Assembly: GCA_037954235.1 (NCBI GenBank) | Contig: JBBMOA010000007.1 | Coordinates: forward strand, 21,684,457 to 21,748,456 | From: Aulostomus chinensis | Lineage: Eukaryota; Chordata; Actinopteri; Syngnathiformes; Aulostomidae | Reading direction: 5' to 3' | Length of the DNA stretch: 64,000 nt | Shown here: one piece after another, positions 1 to 11,869 of the stretch | How the letters are laid out: every line of letters starts with the position of its first letter | How positions within the stretch are numbered: the stretch's first letter is position 1 | Position numbers and translations under genes: made by a program | Notes under the pieces: generated by a model | Seen by the model: the letters and a program-made list of their open reading frames with translations, nothing else | Databases searched by the model: none | What the model was told of the DNA's origin: nothing

Positions 1-828
1 TGCCTCAGTTGTATCAGCATTTCCTTCCCTTTCAGTCTCTTTGTTGCCACCTTCGTATTTAGCTTTTTTTCCAAAACCTGGCACATCACCTTCTTTTTTT
101 CTCTTTGTTAGCTTGGAGGAAGATGAGAGCCTCTTGAGGAAATTCTCTGGTTTGGATGCTTTTTCCAAACACTTTGCTGCTGCTGTTGGCATCTCAGCAC
201 TGGTTTCCGTCAGGTCAGTGACAATTACAGAGTCTCCGTTGTCCTCTAAATTCTCAATTGGAAGATTTTCCTTCTGTGAGCTACAGTGAATATCTGACGG
301 ATCTTTCTCCTTGTCTGGATTTGCATCTTTATCTTCTGGCTGTATCCTCTCAGCTGTCTTTCGGTACTTCTTAGATAACTTAGACGAGAGACTTCCCAAG
401 TCAATTGTTCTCACAACAGTCTTACTGCTTATCTCCCGTGGCACCTGCTGAAGGTTATTCTTTTTGAAATAAGGACTGGTCTGGGTTTCCTTGGCTTCTT
501 CTTCTTCTTCCTCTGGGGACTTTGGAGGGTTCCTTTTGGGTGACAACTGGGTGCTGGGCACAACACTATTACTTGCTGAGGCTGCACTGCTGTTTTCCCT
601 CTCAAAGTTCTTACATTGCAGATCGATGTGCTCATTGATCCTGAATCTGGGAACCAGCAGACCACACAGGGGGCAGGAGAGTTTGGAAGGTTGCGGACTG
701 CTGAAGAACGAGGTGATAGAGGGTGTGTTAGCAGCACTGGCACTAATCCCAGCGTTAGCGCCTTTCTTCCTCTTGGACAATGATGCACTTGATTGCTTGA
801 CTTTATTTTTATCGCGTTTGTCCGTCAT
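1..828 (-). CDS. fan1: FAN1 nuclease, N-terminal part (partial, runs off left edge)
   Basis: The minus strand is open from an ATG at 828-826 to the window edge, giving 276 codons in what looks like one large first coding exon. FAN1 is a structure-specific nuclease for interstrand-crosslink repair that binds ubiquitinated FANCD2 and MLH1. Visible parts: a UBZ4-type zinc finger with C-x2-C-x11-H-x4-C spacing (CPLC...H...C) near residues 58-78; a PIP-like SITSFF just before it; an SPYF motif (TSPYFKKN), known in human FAN1 as an MLH1-binding motif; and a conserved SLSSKLSKKY stretch that in the human protein reads SLASKLSRKY. The SAP, TPR and VRR-nuclease domains lie outside the window. A 3' splice site (TTCCACTTAG) ends at 857, so the start codon sits just inside exon 2, after a non-coding first exon. 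The family assignment is strong; the missing part cannot be assessed. Confidence 0.85.
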   Translation of the reverse strand, partial: MTDKRDKNKVKQSSASLSKRKKGANAGISASAANTPSITSFFSSPQPSKLSCPLCGLLVPRFRINEHIDLQCKNFERENSSAASASNSVVPSTQLSPKRNPPKSPEEEEEEAKETQTSPYFKKNNLQQVPREISSKTVVRTIDLGSLSSKLSKKYRKTAERIQPEDKDANPDKEKDPSDIHCSSQKENLPIENLEDNGDSVIVTDLTETSAEMPTAAAKCLEKASKPENFLKRLSSSSKLTKRKKEGDVPGFGKKAKYEGGNKETEREGNADTTEA

Positions 829-3772
829 AATGATGCTACTGGCGGAGGTGATGTTGCTAAGTGGAAAAACAAAACAGGTTTGAAGTAGTTTTTCGTGGTT
901 ACATCCTCGGAGTGAAAATAGCGGGAACTTGACGTGTGGAGCCCCGCGTGCTAACTGGCACTGTTTAAAGGAAACAAAACGCTAATTTGGCTCGGAATGA
1001 GACCCCGTCAGACACCCACAGCTCATAGCGGTCCGCACATGCAGAAGAAATGCATTGAATGCTATCATGCTAGAATAAAAGAAAGGTTGTTGTCGGTTGA
1101 TCGACACAGTAGCTAGCTAGCAGCAGCATTCTGTGGCAGAATGGCTGCATGACAACAAACCCGCTTACCAGACCAAACCAACAGAGCGAAGAATGCCTTT
1201 TAGATTGTAGTAATCGATCGCAATTACATCGTTTTTACCGTATACATGTTTACATGTTTACAATGTCTATTTTCTAGATTTATCTAGATGTAAAGCATAT
1301 ATATGTAATATATATTATGTATATATAGATTATTTATATGTGTGTGTATATGTATATATGCTTACATCTACAGTGTAATATAGGATTTCTTTCTATGCAC
1401 CTTTTAAGTTCTTTCAGTTTAAATCACATCAATACGTCAGCTATTTAGGTTGGCGATTTCTGTGCATTCATTACATTATGCCTCTCGCTGCGTCTTGTGT
1501 CGGGGAGCAGAGCAGTGGTCACATGACGGAGATGGAGGCTGTATCTTCTACACAGGTTCCTGGGCTACTGTGCGGCTTTTATTCAACAATCACCATTCCG
1601 GAGAGCAATCTGATTTGATCAGCACACGGATTTTTTTGAAAGGAAGCCGACAGACAGGACTGATGTTGGTAAGTGCCACTAAGAATGATCAATCTGCTAA
1701 TGTTCAATTCAAAAGAAAAAAAAATCATATAGATGGATAAAGGCCTTTGCTGCGCTCGACAACGGAGCTGCAGACAATGCTGGATGTGCTCGTCTGCTCC
1801 AACATCAGCTCATAAACTGGTCGTTAGCGTGGTGCAGTCTCGACGCTTCTAATCAAGGTCGATGTGAATCGTAGCAGCAGAATAATAGGATGCTTTCGGA
1901 TGCTGGAACCTGCGGAACCTGTCGTGAATAGATGCACAGGACAACCATATGCCCGATCATTTTATCTACGTGTCGGCAGATGTTAATGCGGCGTCCACTT
2001 GTGGGGAGACCGGAGCAACCACAACAACCACCCCTGCAGCTGCGGCAAAAGTTTGGCGTAATAGGCTTTTAAAAATACCACCATAAATACGTCAAGGGCA
2101 GGGCAAAATAGACTGAAGACTCTAATGAGCCGTTTTGTTTCTAGTTCAGCACCATGGAGAGGTCATGATTTGCTCCCCGTGTTCCCTGTGTGGTGATCTG
2201 GTAGGATTAGGTTCCTCTTGTTCTCATAATACCATAATCTGAGTTGAGCATTTTTATCTGATCAACACTGGTAACCAATGGGATTTATTGTGTTTAGTGT
2301 TAATCCTCAATCAAATCCTGGAGCCAGAGACTAATTTCACTGTTTTACCATTGATGACGCTGTTAAACATACACCCATCCCTCATCGTCTGTCAGTGGGT
2401 TGTGATAAAATCATTATCAACAGACTAACAACGCTATTTACATGTTGAACTTTTATATGGCCAATTAGTGCATTTGATCTTCTGATCTTCTGCATTTGAG
2501 CTCTATTTTTTTCATTAACAGTTTGTCTGATGATTATTTTGTCCACAGATGAAGAGAAAATATTGAAAAATCCATCACATCTAACCAGAGCACCAACTTC
2601 AACTTGCCTTTATTTTCATGAACCACAGACTAAAACTCAAAGATGTTTCACCTACTAGCATGGAGGCATTCCCATTTTTGGAGTTCAAATTGGCACATTT
2701 CTTAAACATGACAAGCATAAACAATGGCCAAATTGGTTAAACAATCATCAAAATGGCTGCTGATTAATTTCCTGTCTGATGACTAATCCGTTAATTGGCT
2801 CCTTCTTAAGCTCTATAGTGCTTTATGGCCATATTTACAATTTAATTTTGATAGAGTGGTATATTCTTATTTTGTTCGTTTTTGGCTACTTTACGACTGA
2901 GAGTCATTAAAAAGAAAGAAAGCAGTGCAAACCTTGATTTTTGCCCAATAACTGGCATTTCTTTATCAGCAAAGTCAGGCGCTGTCTGTTTATCCGCCAA
3001 TAAGATGCTTTGATGTGAATCGTTGGCCACTCTGAGCTCTTATTCAGATGTCAGAGGAGTGAGTCAATAGCCCATGACAAAAGCTGTGGGTCATAAATTG
3101 ACATACTCTTATACCTCAAGGATGACCTCATAATTCAGAGTATATTTCAATTAGAAAATATGACTTTTTGTTTTAAAGAGAAGACACTATGGGCTGCTTC
3201 CTGAGTCTCTTAATGCAGATTTACTGCAGTTGTCCTGTTCTGCACGACATCAAGACAGTAATTAGAGCAGACACAACGTAGCAAGTTAGCAAAACAGCTG
3301 TAGTCACTGAAGACAAAACGGTGCATGTGGGTGTTAGCTGGAGTAAAAGAATAGGCTGGCACACTGCAATTTGGCTTTAATGACTAGTTACTATTTGTAT
3401 TGAGACAAAATTGCTCTCATATAACAGGACAATTAATTAATTCAGATTTAGTTTGGAACATTCACAGTTTAAGAGTGGTTGAAAAATGCTCCAGCTATTC
3501 TCTAGTTGCGTTTGGAATAATTAAAAACCAACAAGGGGAAGTTGTTGGTTTGAAACTAAAACATAATACCCAACAATTACTTTGTGTTATCGGGGATCAT
3601 GTCAGAGTCGTCTTGAAACATCAGGGTAATTCTATTATAGTGTTGGAAGGAAAATTGTTGATGATGCGATTTGAAGATTTGAAGTATAACTGCTCAAAGA
3701 ATCTCAAAAGTCTAATTTTGGTGATCTATTAATATTAACAGGGTTGAGGGCAGTGGGCTTACAGGGCCAGTA
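829..3772. promoter_or_regulatory. Divergent fan1/apba2 promoter interval and apba2 5' UTR intron
   Basis: This is about 2.9 kb without coding sequence between two head-to-head genes. A likely non-coding first exon of apba2 lies around 1480-1670: it carries an E-box-like GTCACATGAC near 1518 and ends at a good donor (GATGTTG|GTAAGTGCC, donor at 1671). Acceptor-like sites sit just before the apba2 ATG (TTACAG ending at 3764 and TTAACAG ending at 3741). A TA-rich tract lies at 1295-1365. The rest (about 1900-3700) is AT-rich and shows no coding signal. The exon boundaries here are inference from splice signals only. Confidence 0.45.
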
Positions 3773-6700
3773 ATGGCTCATGGAAAGAGGCCAGGTACCA
3801 TCTCCAAAATATTGGCACCCAGCCCTCCGCTGTGCCCTGGTCCAGGACTCACCAAACAGAGCCAAGAGGAGCACAGAGGTTTGGTGAGGGAGGTGTCTGC
3901 ACAACTGTCAGCTACCCTGAAGGATGACAACAATGTCCAGCTGACTCCGCCTCTTCCTGCAAACCACTATTACATGAGTTGTGAGCCGAGTCCTAAGGAC
4001 ATGGAGGACGCCTGTTCTGAGTACGACAATGTGGGCTCAGATGTGGAGCAGGACTACGATGAGGTGCTGCATTTAAACAGGGAGGGCATCATGGACATGA
4101 GGTACTACAAACAGTATTGTCCTGAGGATGGTGGCTATATTAAGCACGTAGTGGCTGATAATATCAATGAGAGCAGTGTTAGTGGCCAGTTCACAGCCAG
4201 GCCTCGGCAAAGCACAGAAATATGCAAGGGATCACAATCAGATGCTAAGACCCACAAGACAGGACATCACTTTAGGTCACACTGCACCATCATTACTGGA
4301 GACGAAGCAGAGGAGGAAGTTACAAAGGGCCTGGAGAACAGGTTCTTCTTTAGTGACGGAGATGAGATAGAAGAGGTGCTGGATGGGGCTAAATTCATAG
4401 AGGACTTAGAAGAGACAGAGAGCAGTGTTCCGAGGCAAGCTAGCTTTTATCAGGATGAGAATAAAAGAATTACAAGGGGGGGTGATGAAAGGGAAGGAGA
4501 GGATGGCACTTACATTGTAAGAAACCATAACATGTCAGCAGCCAATAAGAAGAGTGAATCATCTCACATGGCATCTAAAGAGAAGGAGAGGCAGGGTAAA
4601 GGACGAGGGAGGAGGGGAGCAGGACAGGATACTGAACAAATCATTTCTGGAGTCAAAGGTTCTGGAACCAACAAAAATGATCAGCGTCCAAAGACATCAT
4701 CCAAAGACTCCAAAAAGGCTCCTGTGCGGACCAAAGCTAGATGTAGTTCCAGTAAGCAACATCCCCCTCCAATGCCTCGCCATTCTCACGCTCCGGCACC
4801 TGCTGACACCCAGAAGGCTCAGCCTCGCCGAGAAACCCCTCCTGTTCCCAGACCCTGTCCCCCAGCTAACAAACAGGAGAGCGACCCCAGGGCTGCCGAA
4901 GCATCCCTGGCTCCTCATCACTCTATGGAGCAGCAGAGTGAGCTTCAGGAGGACAGGCAGAGGGGGGCGCTTGAGGAGAAGCAGAGGGGGCTGCTTGAGG
5001 AGCAGCAGAGGGGGCTGCTTGAGGAGAAGCAGAGGGGGCTGCTTGAGGAGCAGCAGGGGGGGCTTCATGAGGAGCAGCAGAGGGGGCCTCTCGAGTTGAA
5101 CCAGAGACCACCAGAGAAACTCCAGCAGGTCAGCGTTACCAGCATGGCGTGTCTTTGTAAATCTAATTCTCTGAGATTTCTGCTTGTTAATGTTACTACT
5201 GTTACTGGGGTCTAGAGCAGTGGTTCCAACTATCTACCATCTTTTAAATATTTATTAGCAAAGTTCCTCCTGAACAGTAAAACATGGTCGGTGTAAAACA
5301 AAAAATAGACGCTGATATACAGACGTCAAAGTGAAATTTTCCCCTCGATCTCTGTCAGACCCCCGAGACCTGAGTCAGAGAGATTTTGTGATGTCACACA
5401 ACACACATGGCCCCTCCAGCTTTGGGTCATAACAATGGCGAGACATTAAAACACTGTTCAGTCAAATCAGGGGCCGTGGCTTTCAAGATTGTGCTTGTTA
5501 CGACACAAGAACATCAATCCATTGATCAGTCACTTATATTCATTCACTCAAACGTCCAACTTTGACTCTTGATGTTAGACGAATGGTAACTCCCATGACA
5601 ACAGGGATCCCCCCAGAATTACACGCACAAGTTTACTTATACAAAAAACTGCAAAGCTCACGCTGCCGATGTCCTGCCATTGGATTGATTTATAATTATC
5701 AGACCGTCTTCTCCTTCTAGTTACGGGACGTAATGTAGAAAACCGACAGCACTATTTGCTCTTGTTAAATAGATTTACTCTGAAATTGAATGTCTGCTTT
5801 CCTTGGCCTGTGGTTCACCCCCTCACCCCGTGTCTTGAAAATTAGGATGTTAGATTTTGCATAATCCTGCAGACAAACAGGCACTCACAGAGTTCAGACC
5901 TCAGCCAATGTCCATGGAAAAAAAAGGCCATTTTTTTTCATTCCGTTAAAAGGATCTGCACCACAATGTAATGGGTTCTCCGTGCTCTACCCCGCCACAC
6001 AATTGGTGGAAATTGTAGTTTTTTTTTTAAATAATTCTGATGACACACAAACAAATAGTATCACATTATAAAGACTTGCACAATTTAAAATATCTGTTTG
6101 TTTACAGCAGGTTGAGAAGCCAAGCCCAGCCGTTATGCCTGAAGAGGTGCCAGAGCAGTCAAGGAGGCCTCAGTGTCCAGAGCCCTCCCCTGATGAGGAG
6201 AACAACACCCCCAAGGTGACAACTTCAACCAGACAGTGCTGTTGTCGCAGTTGTACACGGGCCATAATACTCAGAAGTATTTTCTGTTGTAACTGAGATT
6301 GGTAACATAGTCTGTCCCCTTCAGTACCACAGGGATGGTGTATTTTTGTTTGCCAACCCAGAAGTTAACCATAGACCTCATTAGGGACAATTAACTGAAA
6401 ACCCATTAAAAAACAATTTGACTCAAGGAAGCTCCGCTTGTTCCAGGTTTTAGGACCCATATTTGCCCTGTTCTGTTATTGTTATTGTAAATAACCAAAA
6501 TAAACTTTGTTTTTTAAAGAAAACCCAGGAAGCAGCTTCATTCCCCAGCTTTGAGGATGGTAATTATCCCCAAATATTCTTACATTTAGTAGATTTTATA
6601 AGTTCTTACACATTTATCTTCATCACTTTAACAGTTACGAGCCTTTCGTTGTATTGCATAGTCCCGGGCCCCTGTGAGCCAGAAGATCTTATTGATGGGA

Positions 6701-9700
6701 TCATCTTTGCTGCCAACTATCTTGGCTGTACTCAAGTGTTGTCTGATAAGAATCCATCCAAGTCTGTGCGCATGTCCCAGGCTCATGAAGCTGTCAGTCA
6801 CATCAAGGTAATCTAACTCTCCAGTGACATATTCATCAGATTTGAATCTGCAAAGAGGACACAGCGTTCTCTTATTCCTCACAATAAATTAGCAGGAAAT
6901 TCTTAGAACAGTTTGGCCTCTAACGAAACGGGAAATTGATTTCGCAATTGAATAAGTTACTTTTTAAGCTGTTAAAGCTGGATACAAAAAGCCTAACACC
7001 CTGTTTGCAGGTTCAAAAATACAAAATGGTAGTCTTGGAGTATAACAGCATGTTATTCTGTGGTTCTCATGAATTAATGGGGTTTATTGGCGTGCAGTGT
7101 TTTGCCACGTGAGCTGCAGCAGTTTCATGTCTTTACCACATGGTGGAGTTGTGAGATAATGAGTTGAAAGGTTGCACTGAGAGATTAAAGTAGCACGCAA
7201 GAACAATGACACGTCTGATGTTATTCATTTCCAAGAGCCAAGATGAAGACTCTCAGATGATGACTGAGGTGGACTTGTTTATCTCTACTAAAGCTGTCAA
7301 AGTGCTCAACGCTGACACACAGGTTAGTGGCTCCCTGATGTTTGAGAGCAGGGTCAGCTCCCCTTCAGTCTTGGTGAATCAGGCTTGTCAGTATTCTTGT
7401 ATTCTTCTCTTCACAGGAGACAATGATGGACAGTGCCTTGCGTACCATCTCCTATATTGCCGACATTGGCAGCATTGTGGTTCTGATGGCGCGGCGGCGC
7501 ATGTCTCAGGCATCATCAGAGGATTTCTCGGAATCTCCTGTGTCAAGCAGTGAAGGGAAGAGTCAGTACAGGATGATCTGCTATGTCTTTGAGTCAGAGG
7601 ATGTGAGTGTTTACTGCTCATCTGCATATATTTGAGTGCATACTTAATTCCATTGTCACTTAAATCCTTGTGATTTTTCTCACCTCCTTGCTGTTGTCTA
7701 CTTGGATGGCCTATTTGCTGAGTAGTTTTCCCCAAACACTCCCCTTCCCACAGGCACAGCTGATTGCACAGTCCATTGGTCAGGCTTTCAGTGTGGCCTA
7801 CAGAGAATTCCTACGGGCCAACGGCATCAACCCAACGGACTTGAGCCAGAAACAATACAGTGACATCATCAGCTCCCAGGAAATGTACCATGATGACCTC
7901 GTCCATTTCTCAAACTCAGACAACTGTAAAGAGGTGAGTGAATTATGGGTGACCTTGATATGGTTACATTCACTTTGTGCTTGTGGAGATTTCAAACACT
8001 GCCCCCTGTGTTCCAGCTGTACGTGGAGAAGCAGAAAGGGGAGAATCTTGGTGTGGTGATCGTCGAGTCCGGATGGGGCTCCATTCTGCCCACCGTCATC
8101 CTCGCCAGTATGCTGAACAGCGGACCCGCAGCTCGCTCTGGCAAACTCAGTGTTGGGGATCAGATTATGTCCATCAATGACACCAGCCTGGTAGGGCTGC
8201 CGCTGGCCACCTGCCAGGGCATCATCAAGGTACAGAGCATATCAAGCACCTCCAGTCTGTGTTTGGACTCAGTCTTTATTAATCTCTTCCATGAATATTC
8301 AGGGAGGGTTTAGTAGTTGGCCACACTACAGTAAATTTATGGTCACACCGGGACAAACATGCAGGCCAGCTTGAATAGAGATTGCCTCCAGTTATGGATT
8401 TAAATGTCCATGTATTTATTGAAGCCATGATGTATTGGCGACCAGTTCAAGGTGCCCGCATTGATTTCTGCTCATTGCATACAAAGAGACTCCAGCCTCC
8501 AATGACCAGAAGGATTAAGACGATGGACAAAAAGAAAATGAAAGTTTGATTTAATTGTTGAATGGCATCCTTACAGCACCACGTTTTCAGACCTTAAAAT
8601 CACTGCAAAATGAATGTTCTCTGATGCTGTTGGTTTATTTTACAGGGACTGAAGAATCAGCAGAGAGTGAAGCTGAGTATCGTGAGCTGTCCCCCTGTCA
8701 CCACTGTCCTTATCAAGCGACCTGATCTCAAGTTCCAGCTTGGTTTCAGTGTTCAGAATGGCATTGTGAGTACAAAGCAATGTAAACTTTTGGTTTTAAA
8801 ATGAATCATCTGAAGTGTGTTAATGTGTGAGAGATGTCCAAATGGTGTTTTATGTCTTCTTCACATTCTCAGATCTGCAGTCTGATGAGAGGTGGCATTG
8901 CTGAGAGAGGTGGCGTTCGTGTTGGACACAGAATCATTGAAATAAATGGTCAGAGTGTGGTTGCTATGCCACATGAAAAGATTGTCCAAACCCTGTCTGT
9001 GTCAGTGGGTGAGGTGAGAGATGGCAATTTGATCTGATGACGGCGTCACACTAACCGCTGCAACACGAAGGCTCCTTAAAGGAACATACAAACTCAGACA
9101 TCCTGAGAATATTTGAGATGATAATGTTGATGAGCTGCACGGTGGTGCAGTGGTTAGCACTGCCGCCTCACAGCAAGAAGGTTCCGGGTTCGAGTCCCGG
9201 CTCGGGCGCGGGATCTTTCTGTGTGAGTCTGCATGTTCTCCCCGTGCCTGCGTGGGTTCTCTCTGGTACTCCAGCTTCCTCCCACAGTCCAAAGACATGC
9301 AATCGGGGACGAGGCTGATTGATACTCTAAATTGACTGTGAGTGTGAATGGTTGTCTGTCTCTATGTGTTGGTCCTGCGATGGACTGGCGACCTGTCCAG
9401 GGTGAACCCTGCCTCTCGCCCATAGACGCTGGGATAGGCTCCAGCCCCCCCCCCCCCCCCCCCCACGACCCTTAACAGGAATAAGTGGAAGACAATGGAT
9501 GGATCTTGATGAGTTTACATTGTTCACATACATCCAAGTAGGATGCAGAGTAAAAGTTTCAGAATCAATATTTTATCATTTTAGGAAAAAGTGTAAAAAT
9601 TCCAAAGATCCTAAAGTTTTGATATATTGACATGAATCACCTCAAAGGGACCAATAATATGAAAAGGGCAGCTTCTTGTCACTTTATGAATTCTCCAAGT

Positions 9701-10131
9701 TAGATACACCATTTCATCTCCACGTGAATGGATTAATACTGTTTATTAGATTAGCAACATTAGCATCTCTCTTTTATTCAAGAATAATATGATTGAATCT
9801 AACAGCATGTCCACCTGTAGACAGAGACAGGCTAGCTGTTTCCTCTTTTATACTAAGCTAAGCTATTAAGCCCTCCATTTTTTGCCAGTATTTATCTCTA
9901 AGAAAGCAATAAATGCTTTTTGTTTTTGTGTGTGCGTGTGTGTGTGTGTGTGTGAGTGTGCGTGCGTGTGCGTGCGTGCGTGTGTGTGTGTGTGTGTGTC
10001 TGTAATGGATCCAAGATCTGTTCCAATGGCTGTTCTTCTTCTCGTCTCCTCTGTGCCAGATCAACATGAAGACGATGCCTGCTGTGATGTTCCGACTCCT
10101 GACAGGACAGGAGACGCCTACCTACATATAA
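3773..10131 (+). CDS. apba2: APBA2 / Mint2 (X11-beta) neuronal adaptor, complete
   Basis: APBA2 is a cytoplasmic adaptor that binds the NPTY tail motif of amyloid precursor protein through its PTB domain, Munc18 through its N-terminus, and receptors through two PDZ domains. Coding exons: 3773-5128, 6108-6215, 6520-6559, 6662-6807, 7236-7322, 7417-7602, 7754-7933, 8017-8229, 8646-8765, 8873-9013, 10060-10131; all GT-AG, frame kept throughout, 882 aa. Residues 1-488 are acidic and low complexity, with a conserved YCPED patch near 115 in the Munc18-binding part. The PTB domain (about 503-700) starts PGPCEPEDLIDGIIFAANYL. PDZ1 (about 703-785) holds ESGWGSILPTVILA; PDZ2 (about 795-870) holds LGFSVQNG and ICSLMRGGIAERGGVRVG. 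The C-terminus is TGQETPTYI; human ends in LYI. Oddities: a 24-bp tandem repeat inside exon 1 and apparent absence of the small basic cassette exon in the PTB domain. The start is the first ATG after a 3' splice signal. Confidence 0.95.
4961..5104 (+). repeat. 24-bp coding minisatellite in apba2 exon 1 (6 units)
   Basis: Six tandem 24-bp units encode eight-residue repeats of the form RGLLEEKQ / RGLLEEQQ (residues 397-444 of apba2). The middle units are nearly identical at the DNA level and the first and last diverge (RGALEEKQ, GGLHEEQQ, RGPLELNQ). It sits in the poorly conserved region before the PTB domain. The unit length is a multiple of three, so copy-number change would not break the frame. 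Confidence 0.9.
7011..7028 (+). other. Candidate 18-nt cassette microexon in apba2 PTB domain
   Basis: An 18-nt stretch lies between TTTGCAG (ending 7010) and GTAGTC (starting 7029) in the intron after exon 6662-6807. It would insert VQKYKM in frame at the position where human APBA2 has an optional basic segment (RMQKAAKIKKKA). The upstream polypyrimidine tract is short and resemblance is limited to the QK core, so this is a weak candidate. Confidence 0.25.
9135..9505 (+). mobile_element. tRNA-derived SINE in apba2 last intron, with TSD
   Basis: The element has an A-box-like TGGTGCAGTGG and a perfect B box GGTTCGAGTCCC, then a long tRNA-unrelated body and a (GGAT) tail. It is flanked by the direct repeat TTGATGAG (9127-9134 and 9506-9513), a target-site duplication. 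A poly-C run interrupts the 3' body near 9446-9464. The copy at 36516-36897 is of the same family and orientation. Confidence 0.8.
9927..10000 (+). repeat. (TG/CG)n tract upstream of apba2 last exon
   Basis: A GT-rich microsatellite with interspersed CG dinucleotides ends about 60 bases before the 3' splice site of the terminal apba2 exon (exon start 10060). Confidence 0.95.
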
Positions 10132-10919
10132 AAGGCCACATGGATCGACCCACACTAGTTCTGCATGTCTAGCTGGGTGGAGGCGGTGATGGACAGATGA
10201 TAGACAGGAGGCTCAATGGGACAAGGAGAATTTATTTTTCTATAATTTTTTTTTTGTGGGGGGGGCTTCTTGTTGCAATGCTGTAAAGAACATCCAGTTC
10301 TTATTTTCAGGTTTTATCTTGAATTACATTCTCATAATGGCCTTACAATGTGAATACTCTGTCTGTAGTACTGTACGTGAGTTTCTGGTGTTGAAGAGAA
10401 GTAGCTTTAAGGTCATTATTATTTTCTTATGAAGAGATAAATTAGTACATTTATATTTTAGTTAGTCATTTTTTATAGTGTGTATGGAGTTTGGAAACTG
10501 CTTCTATTGTAAATAATGTGGAAAACTCAAGGCCTTGGTTGGGAAGGCCATATTATTCCTACATTATATGCATGTTATAATTAAAAATTACTGACCAGGG
10601 ATTCATTCTCAATCAGACATGATAATCTATTACATTAAGTATTAAAAAAGATAATATGCTGTACAAAGGCACTAAACTAGGTGAGTTAAGGTGATGCTGG
10701 AGGCCAAAGACACACTACTTTTCAAAAAATACAGTGTAGGTGATGATTACCTTTACCAGAGCGTACAAGAATGTATCAGAAATACACATTACTGAATGAA
10801 TGTAATGTTATAACATTAAGAATACAATCTCACTGCTTAACAATTGATGTTTGTTGTCATTTTATTAAGATTATTACCCCAATACAGGAAACATCTGGAA
10901 CATTGGGAAAGGGGCCAAG

Positions 10920-10921
<2 letters not shown>

Positions 10922-10985
<64 letters not shown>
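10922..10985 (+). repeat. (CA)n microsatellite
   Basis: A perfect CA dinucleotide array of about 32 units lies in the intergenic interval between apba2 and duoxa. Confidence 0.97.
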
Positions 10986-10988
<3 letters not shown>

Positions 10989-11136
10989 GCAGAGATCCTC
11001 ACTTTCATTTGGTCAAAGTCCAAGATAAGTGAAATTAAGAAATGCCCCATTCTTCTTTGATATTTGAGGTAGCCTAATAGTTTGGTAAACAGGAAGAAAC
11101 CATCACGCCACACAAACACATTTACACACGCGGCCC

Positions 11137-11290
11137 GTCTTGAGTATAAAAAGGTAGGTTACATTCTGGAGTGTGGGAAGACATCTCTGACTACATCGTT
11201 AGCAGGGCCGCTGTGAATAAAGAGGCTCCTCATCTGACACCTGTGTCTCGGATCAACCGATTCTTCTTATCCACCTCTTTCTGCCGCAAC
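11137..11290 (+). mobile_element. Possible LTR relic (TATA plus polyA-signal arrangement)
   Basis: Within about 150 bases there is GTATAAAAAGG, then AATAAAG about 65 bases later, then a segment ending CCGCAACAG. This U3-R-U5-like order resembles a fragment of a retroelement long terminal repeat. No coding sequence, clear primer-binding site or second copy is present, so a solo-LTR remnant is only a hypothesis. Confidence 0.3.
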
Positions 11291-11869
11291 AGTTTCATAT
11301 ATGTTCCTGAAACATAGATACACAGTGATCACATTAATACACAGTAAACGCATGGGTACACACACACAAAAAATAACAAAAAAAAAAAAAAAAAGAGACA
11401 TGACTGGTTACTCTACATTGGAAAAAGGGTCAATCAACAGAGGGTCAGGCGTTTTAGATACACAGGAAGACAAACCCGACACGAGGGCAATCCAGAATGT
11501 ATGAGAACAAATACTGACAGCAAGGGATGAAAAACAAACAAACAAAAAATCCAACATCCAACCACAATAGCTCTTAATCAGGGCTTAAAGACAGACCAGA
11601 CAGGCGGGGCCTCAACTATACCTAATTAATCATATTGCCACAGGTATGCATTCTCCAAGTGCCCTCCAGTTGTGTTTTCATTTTACAGGCCCCATTAATA
11701 ACACACTGGTCACATTTGTCTAGTGCTCTAAAGTGAAAGTGAATTTTGATTCTGCAACAACATCTAATAATTTTATTCATTTAATCTTGCAACTTTATCA
11801 GTATCAAAAGTTTCAGTAAGTTAATGAAGTATGATAAGTGATGAAATGTTGCTGATTAACCAAAAATGT

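Larger units (their letters stand above)
10132..11869. other. apba2 3' UTR and intergenic DNA between convergent apba2 and duoxa
   Basis: After the apba2 stop the sequence is AT-rich and non-coding, probably 3' UTR to about 10.6 kb. A (CA)n array occupies 10922-10985, an LTR-like piece 11137-11290, and a poly-A run with flanking ACAC about 11350-11395. I see no gene. Confidence 0.6.

Noticed and set aside
3400..3732. Open frame of 110 codons upstream of apba2
   Set aside because: AT-rich, no recognisable motif, and it lies in the 5' flank just before the apba2 coding exon. Probably random.
9135..9230. tRNA-like sequence with A and B boxes
   Set aside because: The boxes belong to a SINE head with a long non-tRNA body and a target-site duplication, so it is not a tRNA gene.
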